A DNA stretch of 64,000 bases from Candidatus Bathyarchaeia archaeon (GTDB taxonomy: Archaea > Thermoproteota > Bathyarchaeia > Bathyarchaeales > Bathycorpusculaceae): NCBI GenBank assembly GCA_038873195.1, contig JAVZEV010000001.1:648490-712489 (forward strand), read 5' to 3'. Both the position numbers and the translations under genes were made by a program. Positions within the stretch are counted from its first letter, which is position 1; every line of letters begins with the position of its first letter. The notes under the pieces are model-generated. The model was not told the DNA's origin. It saw nothing but the letters and a program-made list of their open reading frames with translations, and did no database searches. Shown one piece after another: positions 20,032 through 27,637 of the stretch.

Positions 20032-20208
20032 ATGGGAGGTGGAGAGGCTACGACAAAAAAGTTGTTAATTGAAGTTTTGCTTGTCGAAGAAAGTGCAGAG
20101 AAAACAGACAGAGAACTCGAAGCGGAGATTCGTGATGAGCTCTCAGAAAACACGCATGTAATTCCATGGGCGGCGAAAATAGAAAAAATGCAAATCATCA
20201 ACGAATAA
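20032..20208 (+). CDS. Small IPWA-motif protein, paralogue 1
   Basis: 58 residues from the ATG at 20032; in-frame ATG 20002 and TTG 19972 upstream are alternatives. The pattern is K-K-hydrophobic strand (LLIEVLLVEES), an acidic helix (ELEAEIRDELSE), then VIPWAAKIEKMQI. The same plan recurs at 25683-25844 and 34717-34872, with IPWA followed by K/R-rich hydrophobic strand in all three. The predicted order is strand-helix-strand. No known family recognised. The recurrence at three separate loci argues it is a real gene family. Confidence 0.7.
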   Translation: MGGGEATTKKLLIEVLLVEESAEKTDRELEAEIRDELSENTHVIPWAAKIEKMQIINE

Positions 20209-20395
20209 ATACGCGGCTAAATCGAATTCAAAATAGACAGAGTAGATTCCCATAAATTTTAGATGTTAACACTCATTTTTTCAGAACATAAAATGCGCAT
20301 CAAACCGACTATCATTTGCGCAGACAAGACTAAAAGAACAATAAATTCAGGGTTATTCAGCAGACATAAACCCGAAATCATATTTTATCGTGGTA

Positions 20396-20473
20396 TGGTG
20401 CGGTTGCCGGGATTTGAACCCGGGTCGTCAGCGTGGCAGGCTGATGTCCTAGACCAGGCTAGACTACAACCGC
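20396..20473 (-). tRNA. tRNA-Gly (GCC)
   Basis: Acceptor stem GCGGTTG pairs with CAACCGC. The anticodon stem TCAGC/GCTGA encloses the loop CTGCCAC, giving anticodon GCC. The T arm reads CCGGGTTCAAATCCCGG. A discriminator A and an encoded CCA (20396-20398) close the 3' end. No intron. Confidence 0.93.
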
Positions 20474-20547
20474 GTACTGGCAATGAAATTTTGCTTTGGT
20501 GCTTATTTTCTTTTTCTGAACATTTGCCATTAAACATTAGCGTTCTG

Positions 20548-20958
20548 TTAAGAGTTTTGGTCTAGAAGATTGTCAAGGTCTTCTATGTCTTTTAGGATTA
20601 TGTCGGAGTGAACGGTTATCCATGGACTGGGATTTTCAATTTTGCATATGCATATGGTCTTTTTGTCTTTGAGTTTGGCGTAGAAGAGTTCCATGCATGT
20701 TCCAGCTGAAAGAGTAGGGAGATACGCAATTAAAATATCGCATTTTTCTATGTCTTCCAAATCTCTTTTTATGAAATCAGCCGCCGGAACCTTATCCCAC
20801 CAGCCATGTTCCTCGCCTCTATAAATGACCTTTTCACGTTCCCAAGGGTCAACAACTTCAAAACCGTGCCGAACACAAATTTCACGAATAACATCTCTAT
20901 AAGACTGTTCTGTTTCCATGCCTTGAATTGGACCAGAAACGAAAACCTTACTCTTCAT
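20548..20958 (-). CDS. Nucleoside 2-deoxyribosyltransferase-like protein
   Basis: About 136 residues from the ATG at 20958; GTG at 20970 is an alternative. VFVSGPIQGME at the N-terminus, a central DLEDIEKCDILIAYLP and LSAGTCMELFYAKL match the nucleoside 2-deoxyribosyltransferase/RCL fold, where the E in GTxxEL is the usual nucleophile. The substrate is unknown; in archaea this fold is used in nucleotide salvage or toxic nucleotide hydrolysis. It lies between tRNA-Gly and a divergent DUF401 gene. Confidence 0.78.
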   Translation of the reverse strand: MKSKVFVSGPIQGMETEQSYRDVIREICVRHGFEVVDPWEREKVIYRGEEHGWWDKVPAADFIKRDLEDIEKCDILIAYLPTLSAGTCMELFYAKLKDKKTICICKIENPSPWITVHSDIILKDIEDLDNLLDQNS

Positions 20959-21031
20959 GGCAATCAACACGCAAAACGCACATGTGACTTTTAAAAGATT
21001 TCCTCATTAACAAAGGAAAAGAATTAAGAGT

Positions 21032-22321
21032 ATGCCATCACATCCTAATTTTCTCAAAGCCGAAAAGGGAGCAGAAAATTTGGGACTAGTGGACCCGACA
21101 ATCGCAATAATCGCCTCATTAGCTTTTCTGATAGCCTTATTGTATAAGCGTGTGAACTTGGGAATAACCCTAAACGTGACAGCTCTGCTTTTGGCGTTGC
21201 TCGCACTCGACTGGACAGCAATCCCGCTGATAATCTGGCAAACAACCACTGACCCACTGGCAATTTCAGTTGTACTCGCAACCTTCGACATTATGCTACT
21301 AAGCCAACTCTACAAAGAAACGGGAATAATAAACAAGCTAAGCGAAAGTGTAGGCAACCTCATCAAAAACCCAAAAATCGTGCTAAGCGTATTACCCGCA
21401 ATCATAGGGCTTCTACCAGTCGCCGGCGGCGCATTAATGTCAGCGCCACTCGTTGATACAGAAGCTGAAAAACTTAAGCTAAAGCCAAACAGAAAAGCCT
21501 ACGTGAACATTTGGTTCCGACACACGATTTTTCCCGTTTACCCCTTAAGTCCGCCAATAATCACAACCGCCGCGCTCACGGGAGTAGCAATACCCTTGAT
21601 AATTATGCGGCAGATTCCCGTAGTTCTCGTCATGATAATAATCGGATTCATAATCGGCTTCTGGAAAGTCCCGAAATACAAAAATGAAGAAACAAACGGC
21701 AACAAACAAACAAAAAACTCAAACCTCAAAACTTTTTTCGTCACTTTTAGTCCTATTCTGGCAACGATAATTGTCGCAATATCCATGGATTCGATTGGTC
21801 TATCCCTAGAAGGTTTCCACACCGTAATAGCAATTTTAGTAGGATTGCTAATTTTAATCGCCATTTCCAAACTGAATTTTGCAGTCTTCAAGAGACCATT
21901 CAAAAGCTGGGGAATCTATGGAATAACAGCAGCAGCCTACGGTGCATTCTTACTAAGAAAAATCATGACGACACCAGAAATTTCAAACGTGTTCTCAACA
22001 TTCGTAACAAACAGCGGAGGCACAACCAGCATCCTACTATTAATAACAATCCCAGCAATCTTAGGCGTCTTAACAGGCTCACCAGTCAGCGGCGTCGCCG
22101 TAAGCATTCCAATTCTTTGCGGAACATCACTCGCCACGCCCAGCGTAGCCGCGTTAATTTACATTAGCGCTTATCTCGGATACACCATCGCGCCAACACA
22201 CTTGTGCTTCACGTTTACAGCGGACTATTTCAAATGCACATTAGGCAAAGTCTACAAGTACGTAATCCCATCGTTTCTAGTAACATTTCCAATGGCGCTA
22301 CTCATTTACTTCCTAATCTAA
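21032..22321 (+). CDS. DUF401-family membrane transporter-like protein
   Basis: 429 residues with about ten hydrophobic segments. The conserved blocks LLPVAGGALMSAPLVD, WFRHTIFPVYPLSPPIITTAALTG and the C-terminal GYTIAPTHLCFTFTADYF are those of DUF401 proteins, distantly related to ion-transporter superfamilies. The substrate is not known. The ATG at 21032 is preceded by GGAAAAG; the N-terminal 18 residues before the first helix are hydrophilic. Confidence 0.82.
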   Translation: MPSHPNFLKAEKGAENLGLVDPTIAIIASLAFLIALLYKRVNLGITLNVTALLLALLALDWTAIPLIIWQTTTDPLAISVVLATFDIMLLSQLYKETGIINKLSESVGNLIKNPKIVLSVLPAIIGLLPVAGGALMSAPLVDTEAEKLKLKPNRKAYVNIWFRHTIFPVYPLSPPIITTAALTGVAIPLIIMRQIPVVLVMIIIGFIIGFWKVPKYKNEETNGNKQTKNSNLKTFFVTFSPILATIIVAISMDSIGLSLEGFHTVIAILVGLLILIAISKLNFAVFKRPFKSWGIYGITAAAYGAFLLRKIMTTPEISNVFSTFVTNSGGTTSILLLITIPAILGVLTGSPVSGVAVSIPILCGTSLATPSVAALIYISAYLGYTIAPTHLCFTFTADYFKCTLGKVYKYVIPSFLVTFPMALLIYFLI

Positions 22322-22348
22322 TAATCCTAACGCGTTTTGAAGACGTTT

Positions 22349-23620
22349 TTATTGAGTCCCTTGCACACTCTTCTTTTTGATTCCCGAATCCTCAAACCTT
22401 TTCTCAAGAGCCTTAGCAATATCGTTTGGAATTTTCTTCTCAAAAGGCAACTCCTCGGCCTTTAACAAACGCTCCAGAAGTGTTTGACTCAATCTACCTA
22501 CCGGAACAAAAGCCTCTGAATCACACCAACGCAAATCCTCTAGGTCCGTGTGCATTATCTGAGCCGCGCCGCCAGCACGTGACAACATAACAGAAGGAAC
22601 ACCATAAAACGCCAAAGGCATGTGGTCTGAACCGCCCATTCCCAACTCGCTACTAACGCGAAGAGAAATTCCAAGCTCCTTGGCAGTAAAAGACAACAAT
22701 GACTTAACTTCTTCCGGTCCAAGAACAACCGCGCTTAACTCGCCAAGCAATATTCCATGAACGTCAAAGTCGAGACAAAGCTTGAGATTCCGAGTATTCT
22801 CAGAGTTTTCAGCGTGATAGAAAGAGCCTCGCAGTCCAAGTTCTTCAGAGCCAAAAGCGACAACCCTCAATGTGCGATTCAGTTTCTCCTGCGCAAAAAT
22901 TCTTGCCAACTCAAGCACTACGGCGGTTCCAGCGGCATTGTCATGCGCGCCCATAACGCTTCTAACAGTATCGTAATGTCCTCCAATCAGTATATCTTCA
23001 TCTTCAACAACTCCCGGCACTTCGCCAATAACATTTTGGCTCTTAGCGGTTATTTTCTCTACTTCCGTAATTATCCTAAGCCTCCGCGGACCCTTTAACA
23101 CGTTCAGCACATCATCATGCGCCATTGAAACCGCTGGAACATTTTGCTTTTCAACATATTCAGCCCTAACCGAACGATAAATCGCCGGAGCCAAAGGAGT
23201 CCGAGAAGGAAAAATCAAGGCTAAGGGCTTAGCTTTCAAAATTTTTTCAAAATCTTTCTGAAACGGAACTAAGCCCAAAACAGCAATTTTACCTTCAATT
23301 TTCTTCAACGCCTCAGGCGATGTAGACTCTAACATAACTACTTCGCCTTCAACACCTTCCGGCGGAGTCGAAAGCGAATTACCAACAGCAGCACACGCAA
23401 GCCGCGCGCCGTCTGGAAGCAAAGCCTCCTCTCTTAAAATGCGGCTTGTCTGAACCTCAAACTCTTCCATTCTCACATTAGCAAGCCCAAACTCTTCAAA
23501 CCATGCCTTTATCAAATGCGCCGCTTGACGCTCTTTATCGGTTCCTGATTCTCGATTTCCAACTTCTTTGACAAGCCTCTCCATAAAACGATACGCTGAA
23601 ACAGCATCAAAAACTTTCAT
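22349..23620 (-). CDS. M28-family zinc metallopeptidase
   Basis: 423 residues. Zinc and catalytic motifs appear in order: GHYDTV, HDNAAGTA, FGSEELGLRGS (catalytic EE), DFDVHG and MHTDLEDL. A PA-like insert lies at about residues 90-190. No signal peptide is seen, so it is likely cytoplasmic. It is a second M28-type enzyme in the window, unrelated in detail to the DUF4910 protein at 10178. It converges with the DUF401 gene. Confidence 0.88.
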   Translation of the reverse strand: MKVFDAVSAYRFMERLVKEVGNRESGTDKERQAAHLIKAWFEEFGLANVRMEEFEVQTSRILREEALLPDGARLACAAVGNSLSTPPEGVEGEVVMLESTSPEALKKIEGKIAVLGLVPFQKDFEKILKAKPLALIFPSRTPLAPAIYRSVRAEYVEKQNVPAVSMAHDDVLNVLKGPRRLRIITEVEKITAKSQNVIGEVPGVVEDEDILIGGHYDTVRSVMGAHDNAAGTAVVLELARIFAQEKLNRTLRVVAFGSEELGLRGSFYHAENSENTRNLKLCLDFDVHGILLGELSAVVLGPEEVKSLLSFTAKELGISLRVSSELGMGGSDHMPLAFYGVPSVMLSRAGGAAQIMHTDLEDLRWCDSEAFVPVGRLSQTLLERLLKAEELPFEKKIPNDIAKALEKRFEDSGIKKKSVQGTQ

Positions 23621-23706
23621 TTTGCATTTTCACCTTTTCCTAACTAATCTACACACAATGATTAATAAAGACTATTAGACCGTGAAGTGGAGATTATTTT
23701 AAAGTG

Positions 23707-24261
23707 ATGGCTAGGATGGATGCACGCGAACTATTAATGCTCAAAATGTGGCATCTGATTGGAAAACTTCGACTAGACAGAATCTTACGTATGGGAAGCT
23801 CAGCTTACGCGTTTACTGACTACTTTAAAGGCATGGAGAAGGCTGAAGCAGTCAAACGAATATTCGGCGACAAAACAGAAGAAGTGCTCCGCAATTTGAA
23901 GATTAAGTTCACGTGGATAGGCGGCTACATGTGGGTAGACGAGAGAAATGGACACTTAATGATAAATGCTAACTACTTGAAAAACGGAGACAAGATTGAC
24001 ATCTACTTGGACTTAATTCACGAATTAGTGCATGTACGACAACTTTTGCAAAGACGCAAACTATTCGATGAGCAATACAGCTACATTGATAGACCAACGG
24101 AAATTGAAGCCTACCGCTACGCAGTAGAAGAAGCTCGAAGAATGGGACTATCTGACCAAAGAATATGCCAATACCTATGGACAGAATGGATGAGCAAACA
24201 AGACCTACAAAAGCTAGCCGCCACACTAGAAGTGAACTACATTGGGAACAAAAATCAGTAA
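23707..24261 (+). CDS. Uncharacterised protein with HExxH zinc-protease motif
   Basis: About 184 residues from the ATG at 23707; a GTG directly before it is also possible. IHELVHVRQ gives a textbook HExxH site, followed 25-30 residues later by RPTEIEAYRYAVEEA, whose glutamate could be the third zinc ligand as in gluzincin-type small metalloproteases. No transmembrane segment or signal peptide is seen. The family is not recognised beyond this motif, so protease activity is inferred. Confidence 0.7.
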   Translation: MARMDARELLMLKMWHLIGKLRLDRILRMGSSAYAFTDYFKGMEKAEAVKRIFGDKTEEVLRNLKIKFTWIGGYMWVDERNGHLMINANYLKNGDKIDIYLDLIHELVHVRQLLQRRKLFDEQYSYIDRPTEIEAYRYAVEEARRMGLSDQRICQYLWTEWMSKQDLQKLAATLEVNYIGNKNQ

Positions 24262-24313
24262 AAGACATGAACCCACAATCAAAGGCTCGTATTAAAAATA
24301 ATATTAAAATCGC

Positions 24314-24730
24314 CTAAAGTTTCCTAGAGGATTTGTTAGAAGTTAACTTCACAGTCTTTCCGATCAACTCAATCCAAATTCCATCAGGATCTCTAACAAA
24401 TGCTAAAGTGTAACCATCCTCATCCCACGCTTCAACGGCGGAGGTCGCACCACCAGCAAGCACTTTTTCATAACTTCTCCGAACATCCTTACACCAAAAA
24501 GCCAAATGATCTAACTCTGAACCCTCCACATATTCTTCATAGTATTTCGTTCCAGGCGGGTAATAGTCCAGCTCTAAAATTTGCTGCGACCCTTTATTTT
24601 TCAATTGCACAAATATACCGCCCGCCCGCATTTTTCCCCTCCGAATTTCTTTCATGCCCATTGTCTTAGTATAAAACTCAATAGAACGTTTTAGGTTCTT
24701 AACTCGGATACCAGTATAAGTAAACTTCAT
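24314..24730 (-). CDS. VOC (glyoxalase/bleomycin-resistance) family protein
   Basis: About 138 residues from the ATG at 24730 (MKFTYTGIRVKN). The open frame extends to 24853, but VOC domains begin at this point, and a TATA-like TTTAAAATATAAATTT lies about 30-45 nt upstream, inside the longer frame. Typical VOC strands are GIRVKNLKRSIEFYTKTMGMKE, ELDHLAFWCKD and FVRDPDGIWIELIG; the last glutamate and the histidine of DHLAF are usual metal ligands. The substrate is unknown; a lactoylglutathione lyase-like or isomerase role is possible. Confidence 0.8.
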   Translation of the reverse strand: MKFTYTGIRVKNLKRSIEFYTKTMGMKEIRRGKMRAGGIFVQLKNKGSQQILELDYYPPGTKYYEEYVEGSELDHLAFWCKDVRRSYEKVLAGGATSAVEAWDEDGYTLAFVRDPDGIWIELIGKTVKLTSNKSSRKL

Positions 24731-24899
24731 TCCTTTTCCACACTCATATTTTGGCATAAATTTATATTTTAAACTATTTATGCGGTGCCGAAGGCAAGGT
24801 GCAGATTTAGACAAAACAAACTCAAAAGACTTCGTGAGCATGGTTAGAGGCAAATTCTTTATTGTTTATCTTCCAAATCAATATGGGAGGCGTTAAGTT

Positions 24900-25193
24900 A
24901 TGAGTGAAAATCAGAAGTGTCCTAAGTGTGGTGGAGACATGGTTAGAGGAGACAGATTGGCTACGGCTACTCGCGTGTTGTCAAGTGTTTATTTGGCAAA
25001 GAGAGGCGATATTTTAGGTGATGGAATTGTTCCTTATTACTGCGAAAAATGCGGTTACATAGAACTTTACAAAGAAATTAAAGGAGTTAGACGTGAAAAC
25101 GCCTTCCTCAAGAAATGTATTAAGTGCGGCGAAAAAATTCCAATAGCTTCTGAAGAATGCTCCTACTGTGGAGCTAAACAGAGGAAGGAATGA
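24900..25193 (+). CDS. Small double zinc-ribbon protein
   Basis: 97 residues. An N-terminal CPKCGGDM with a distant CEKCGY forms one ribbon, and CIKCGEKI with CSYCGAKQ forms a second at the C-terminus. Start ATG at 24900 behind GGGAGGCG. No catalytic features. Likely an RNA- or protein-binding adaptor; the function is not known. Confidence 0.8.
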   Translation: MSENQKCPKCGGDMVRGDRLATATRVLSSVYLAKRGDILGDGIVPYYCEKCGYIELYKEIKGVRRENAFLKKCIKCGEKIPIASEECSYCGAKQRKE

Positions 25194-25313
25194 GTCATAA
25201 GTAAAGAACCAGGCTTGAACCTAAATTCCACATGGAAGCTTAAAACATACAAAAAACCTCAGAAACAAACTCTCTCTTTCTCAATGAAAGCTCTTTTCAG
25301 AAAGAGGATTCAG

Positions 25314-25387
25314 TGCCGAGGGCAGGGTTTGAACCTGCGACAACCCGGTCTTCAGCCGGGCGCTCTCCCAGGCTGAGCTACCTCGGC
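25314..25387 (-). tRNA. tRNA-Phe (GAA)
   Basis: Acceptor stem GCCGAGG pairs with CCTCGGC. The anticodon stem CCCGG/CCGGG encloses CTGAAGA, giving anticodon GAA. The T arm is GCAGGTTCAAACCCTGC. Discriminator A; no CCA is encoded, unlike tRNA-Gly at 20396. No intron. Confidence 0.93.
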
Positions 25388-25415
25388 AAGGTCAACAATT
25401 CAAAAAGGACTATCG

Positions 25416-25425
25416 TGTTTTTAAG
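25416..25425 (-). promoter_or_regulatory. Probable TATA box for tRNA-Phe
   Basis: CTTAAAAACA on the - strand lies about 29-38 nt before the first base of tRNA-Phe. This is a plausible but slightly long archaeal box A spacing. Confidence 0.4.
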
Positions 25426-25524
25426 TTTTCTGAATTAAAAACCAGAACGGTTGGGTGCAAGTTTTTGTTTCTCACCTAGCCGAGAGGAGAAGGGAGAAAG
25501 GAGAAGTTTATGTAAGCTTCCTAA

Positions 25525-25608
25525 ATTGCACCTATTGTTGAAGTTGAAGGTTTTATTGAAAAGGTTTATGGAACAAAGTTTCAGTCGTTTTTGGATTCAG
25601 AATCATAA
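25525..25608 (+). pseudogene. Possible relict of a protein-coding gene (28 codons)
   Basis: An open stretch bounded by stops reads like real protein (APIVEVEGFIEKVYGTKF...) and ends in TAA at 25606-25608, but it has no standard start codon. A purine-rich run (GAGGAGAAGGGAGAAAGGAG) lies about 20-40 nt upstream. It may be the 3' remnant of a decayed gene or chance. Parent family not recognised. Confidence 0.25.
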
Positions 25609-25682
25609 TTCATGATACATCAAGAAGGGAAATACTGCTTAAAACCCAAAAAAAGTGATGTAGACTGCAGAGGGAATGAAAC

Positions 25683-25844
25683 ATGAAAAAGAAAACAGCG
25701 TTAATCACGGTTGAATTGGTCGATGAAAGTCTTATGGAAAACAATGAAACAATCACACGAGAACTGTTTGAGTGGTTTAATGAAGATGCGGTTTCTATTC
25801 CTTGGGCTAAAAAAGTGAAAAAAATAACGGTGAAGGCTTCTTAA
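25683..25844 (+). CDS. Small IPWA-motif protein, paralogue 2
   Basis: 53 residues, ATG at 25683 behind AGAGGGA. The order is K-K-K, a beta-like stretch TALITVELVDES, an acidic helix ETITRELFEWFNED, then SIPWAKKVKKITV. The same core is found at 20032-20208 and 34717-34872. It has no cysteines and no transmembrane segment. It lies between tRNA-Phe and tRNA-Val and has no partner gene in common with the other copies, so co-function cannot be inferred from context. Confidence 0.75.
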   Translation: MKKKTALITVELVDESLMENNETITRELFEWFNEDAVSIPWAKKVKKITVKAS

Positions 25845-26102
25845 ACAATCAGCAACCGCAAAATATAGATAAAAAGATAACCCGTAAAGGCGGATAGCAA
25901 AAAGCAATAGATTTTCAAGACTCTATCAATTTTTCTTTTTTCCAAATCCACATCATTTCCAAGACTATTCAAACACACTTCACCGCTTCTCTGTTCAAAA
26001 ACTAGAAGCAAAGATTTTATGAAGCCAAAATACGTATTTCAAATCCCACAGTAAACAATATCAGAAAGCCAAAGACAAAACAAATAGCTAGAAACCAAAA
26101 GA

Positions 26103-26176
26103 GGGCCCGTAGTCTAGTTGGTTAGGACGTCGCCCTCACGCGGCGAAGGTCGCCGGTTCAAATCCGGCCGGGCCCA
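26103..26176 (+). tRNA. tRNA-Val (CAC)
   Basis: Acceptor stem GGGCCCG pairs with CGGGCCC. The anticodon stem TCGCC/GGCGA encloses CTCACGC, giving anticodon CAC. The T arm is GCCGGTTCAAATCCGGC. Discriminator A; CCA not encoded. No intron. Confidence 0.93.
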
Positions 26177-26258
26177 TGTGTCTTTTTGTTGTACATGTCT
26201 TCAAAAAGGTTTATTACATATTAATATTCACTATTCATATCTGACAAAGGTGAAGACC

Positions 26259-26630
26259 ATGCGAAGAAGTGTTGATTCATTAAAGTTTGATAATGAAGAT
26301 TATTCATCGCGAGAAGCACGTGATGGTTTCACGTGTGGCACTTGTGGAGAAATCTTTCAGAAGCCGCTTTTGGCAACAGTCACGTCCAACGGAAGTGCGC
26401 GAACTTATCTGGCATGTCCCCGTTGCATGGTAAAAGTTGGCAATATAAAGACAGAAAAAAGCGAAGAAAAAAGAAGCGCAATGAACGTTTCTGAGAAGAA
26501 AGGGATAGCGGAAGACAAAGATTTTCAATGTAAACATTTTTTGGGTTATTTGAAAAAACGTTCAAGGGACATGCCTATTCCTGACGAGTGCCTTACATGT
26601 GGCAAAATGATTGAGTGTATGGTTCGCTGA
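26259..26630 (+). CDS. Zinc-ribbon protein with C-terminal IPDECLTC motif
   Basis: About 123 residues from the ATG at 26259, preceded by AAAGGTGA. The open frame extends back through tRNA-Val, so the earlier starts are false. An N-terminal FTCGTCGEIF pairs with YLACPRCMV to form a zinc ribbon. A charged linker follows, and the C-terminus QCKHFLGYLKKR...IPDECLTCGKMIECM provides a second cysteine cluster. Similar cysteine tails occur in many archaeal proteins of unknown role. Confidence 0.78.
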   Translation: MRRSVDSLKFDNEDYSSREARDGFTCGTCGEIFQKPLLATVTSNGSARTYLACPRCMVKVGNIKTEKSEEKRSAMNVSEKKGIAEDKDFQCKHFLGYLKKRSRDMPIPDECLTCGKMIECMVR

Positions 26631-26774
26631 GAACTGGGTATACCGTAGAAAACTTGGTGTAAAACAACATTTAGAAGCTTAACTATGTTGCTCTAAGAGA
26701 CTCTATTCTGCTTGTAAAAAGGAAAGGAATAATTATTCAACTATAAAACTTATCAGTAACAAGGTTGCCAGCAT

Positions 26775-27515
26775 TTGTTTCCGTTAAGAGATTTGACAAG
26801 GTCTTTGCGAACGCCACATGTAAATCGTTTAATATTAACCGCAAACATTGTTGTTTTCATAGTTTTTTGGCTTGCCAACTTCAACATAATTTTAGATGTT
26901 AAGTTTGCAGAAGACATGAGCCAAAACTTTACCATGTATCCATATCAAATAATTAAGGGACAGCGACTTTACACGATTATAACTTCAATGTTTATGCATG
27001 ACCCGTCAGGATTAATGGAAGGACTTTTCCATTTACTTGGTAACATGCTTTACCTTTACATTTTCGGAGATAATGTGGAAGACACTTTTGGACATGTTGG
27101 TTACCTAATATTTTATCTTGTTTGCGGAATAACCGCAGCATTATCACACATAATGAGCATATTTTTTGCACCCACGATAGGTAATTTAATCGGCATCTCT
27201 TCCAGCTCAGACTTGATGACGGGCGTCGTTGGAGCTTCGGGAGCAATTTCAGGAGTCTTAGGCGCTTATCTTATACTTTATCCAAAATCAAGAATCCTCA
27301 CACTGGTTTTCTTTGGGTGGCCAATAATAGTGCCAGTTCCAGCAGTAATTTTTCTTGGTTTCTGGTTCATAATGCAATGGTTTTATGGATTCTTCGACAT
27401 CTCCGGAGGAGTCGCTTATTGGGCACACATAGGCGGTTTTATTGCTGGAATGGTTTTAGCTCTTATTTTTGGGCGGAGAATGAAAAAGGTTCGAGATGCC
27501 AAGCGTAGTTTCTAG
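26775..27515 (+). CDS. Rhomboid-family intramembrane serine protease
   Basis: 246 residues, TTG start at 26775 with AAGGTTG upstream. Six or seven transmembrane segments. HLLGN (86-90) and GASGAISG (153-160) supply the oxyanion asparagine and catalytic Ser155; WAHIGGFIAG contains the catalytic His218. The N-terminal PLRDLTRSLRTPHVNRLIL is the usual short cytoplasmic lead. Rhomboids cut transmembrane helices of client proteins; the client is unknown here. The C-terminus is basic. Confidence 0.92.
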   Translation: MFPLRDLTRSLRTPHVNRLILTANIVVFIVFWLANFNIILDVKFAEDMSQNFTMYPYQIIKGQRLYTIITSMFMHDPSGLMEGLFHLLGNMLYLYIFGDNVEDTFGHVGYLIFYLVCGITAALSHIMSIFFAPTIGNLIGISSSSDLMTGVVGASGAISGVLGAYLILYPKSRILTLVFFGWPIIVPVPAVIFLGFWFIMQWFYGFFDISGGVAYWAHIGGFIAGMVLALIFGRRMKKVRDAKRSF

Positions 27516-27525
27516 CTAGTAATGG

Positions 27526-27597
27526 TTTTGGGGTCTGCCCGTCATAAGTTCCTCATCTGCATAAATCAGACTGGGACGGCTACATCATCCCCCAAAA
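27526..27597 (-). ncRNA. Probable C/D box guide sRNA
   Basis: On the - strand a terminal stem TTTTGGGG/CCCCAAAA (27590-27597 with 27526-27533) encloses C box GATGATGT (27582-27589), D' box CTGA (27566-27569), C' box CAGATGAGG (about 27551-27559) and a weaker D box CAGA (27534-27537). The 12 nt before D' (27570-27581, AGCCGTCCCAGT) can pair with the 23S P-loop ACUGGGGCGGU over 11 positions including two wobbles; the +5 rule points to the guanosine equivalent to E. coli Gm2251. The D guide can pair with GCCCGUCA of the 16S 1400 region over 8 bp. It lies 40 nt behind rnp2 on the same strand. Confidence 0.65.
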
Positions 27598-27637
27598 AGA
27601 CTAACGAAAAACAGCCAAATAAGCTTTCATAAAGCGA

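Noticed and set aside
20263-20565. 100-codon frame spanning tRNA-Gly on the opposite strand
   Set aside because: It reads through the tRNA; the GFEPGS stretch is the T arm in translation.
25655-25682. Second C/D RNA suggested by GTGATGT
   Set aside because: No D, D' or C' boxes and no terminal stem; it overlaps the ribosome-binding region of the IPWA gene.
20396-26176. Introns in the three tRNA genes
   Set aside because: All three fold into uninterrupted cloverleaves of 74-75 nt plus the optional CCA.
26118-26258. N-terminal extension of the zinc-ribbon protein into tRNA-Val
   Set aside because: The first codons are tRNA sequence; the ATG at 26259 has its own AAAGGTGA.
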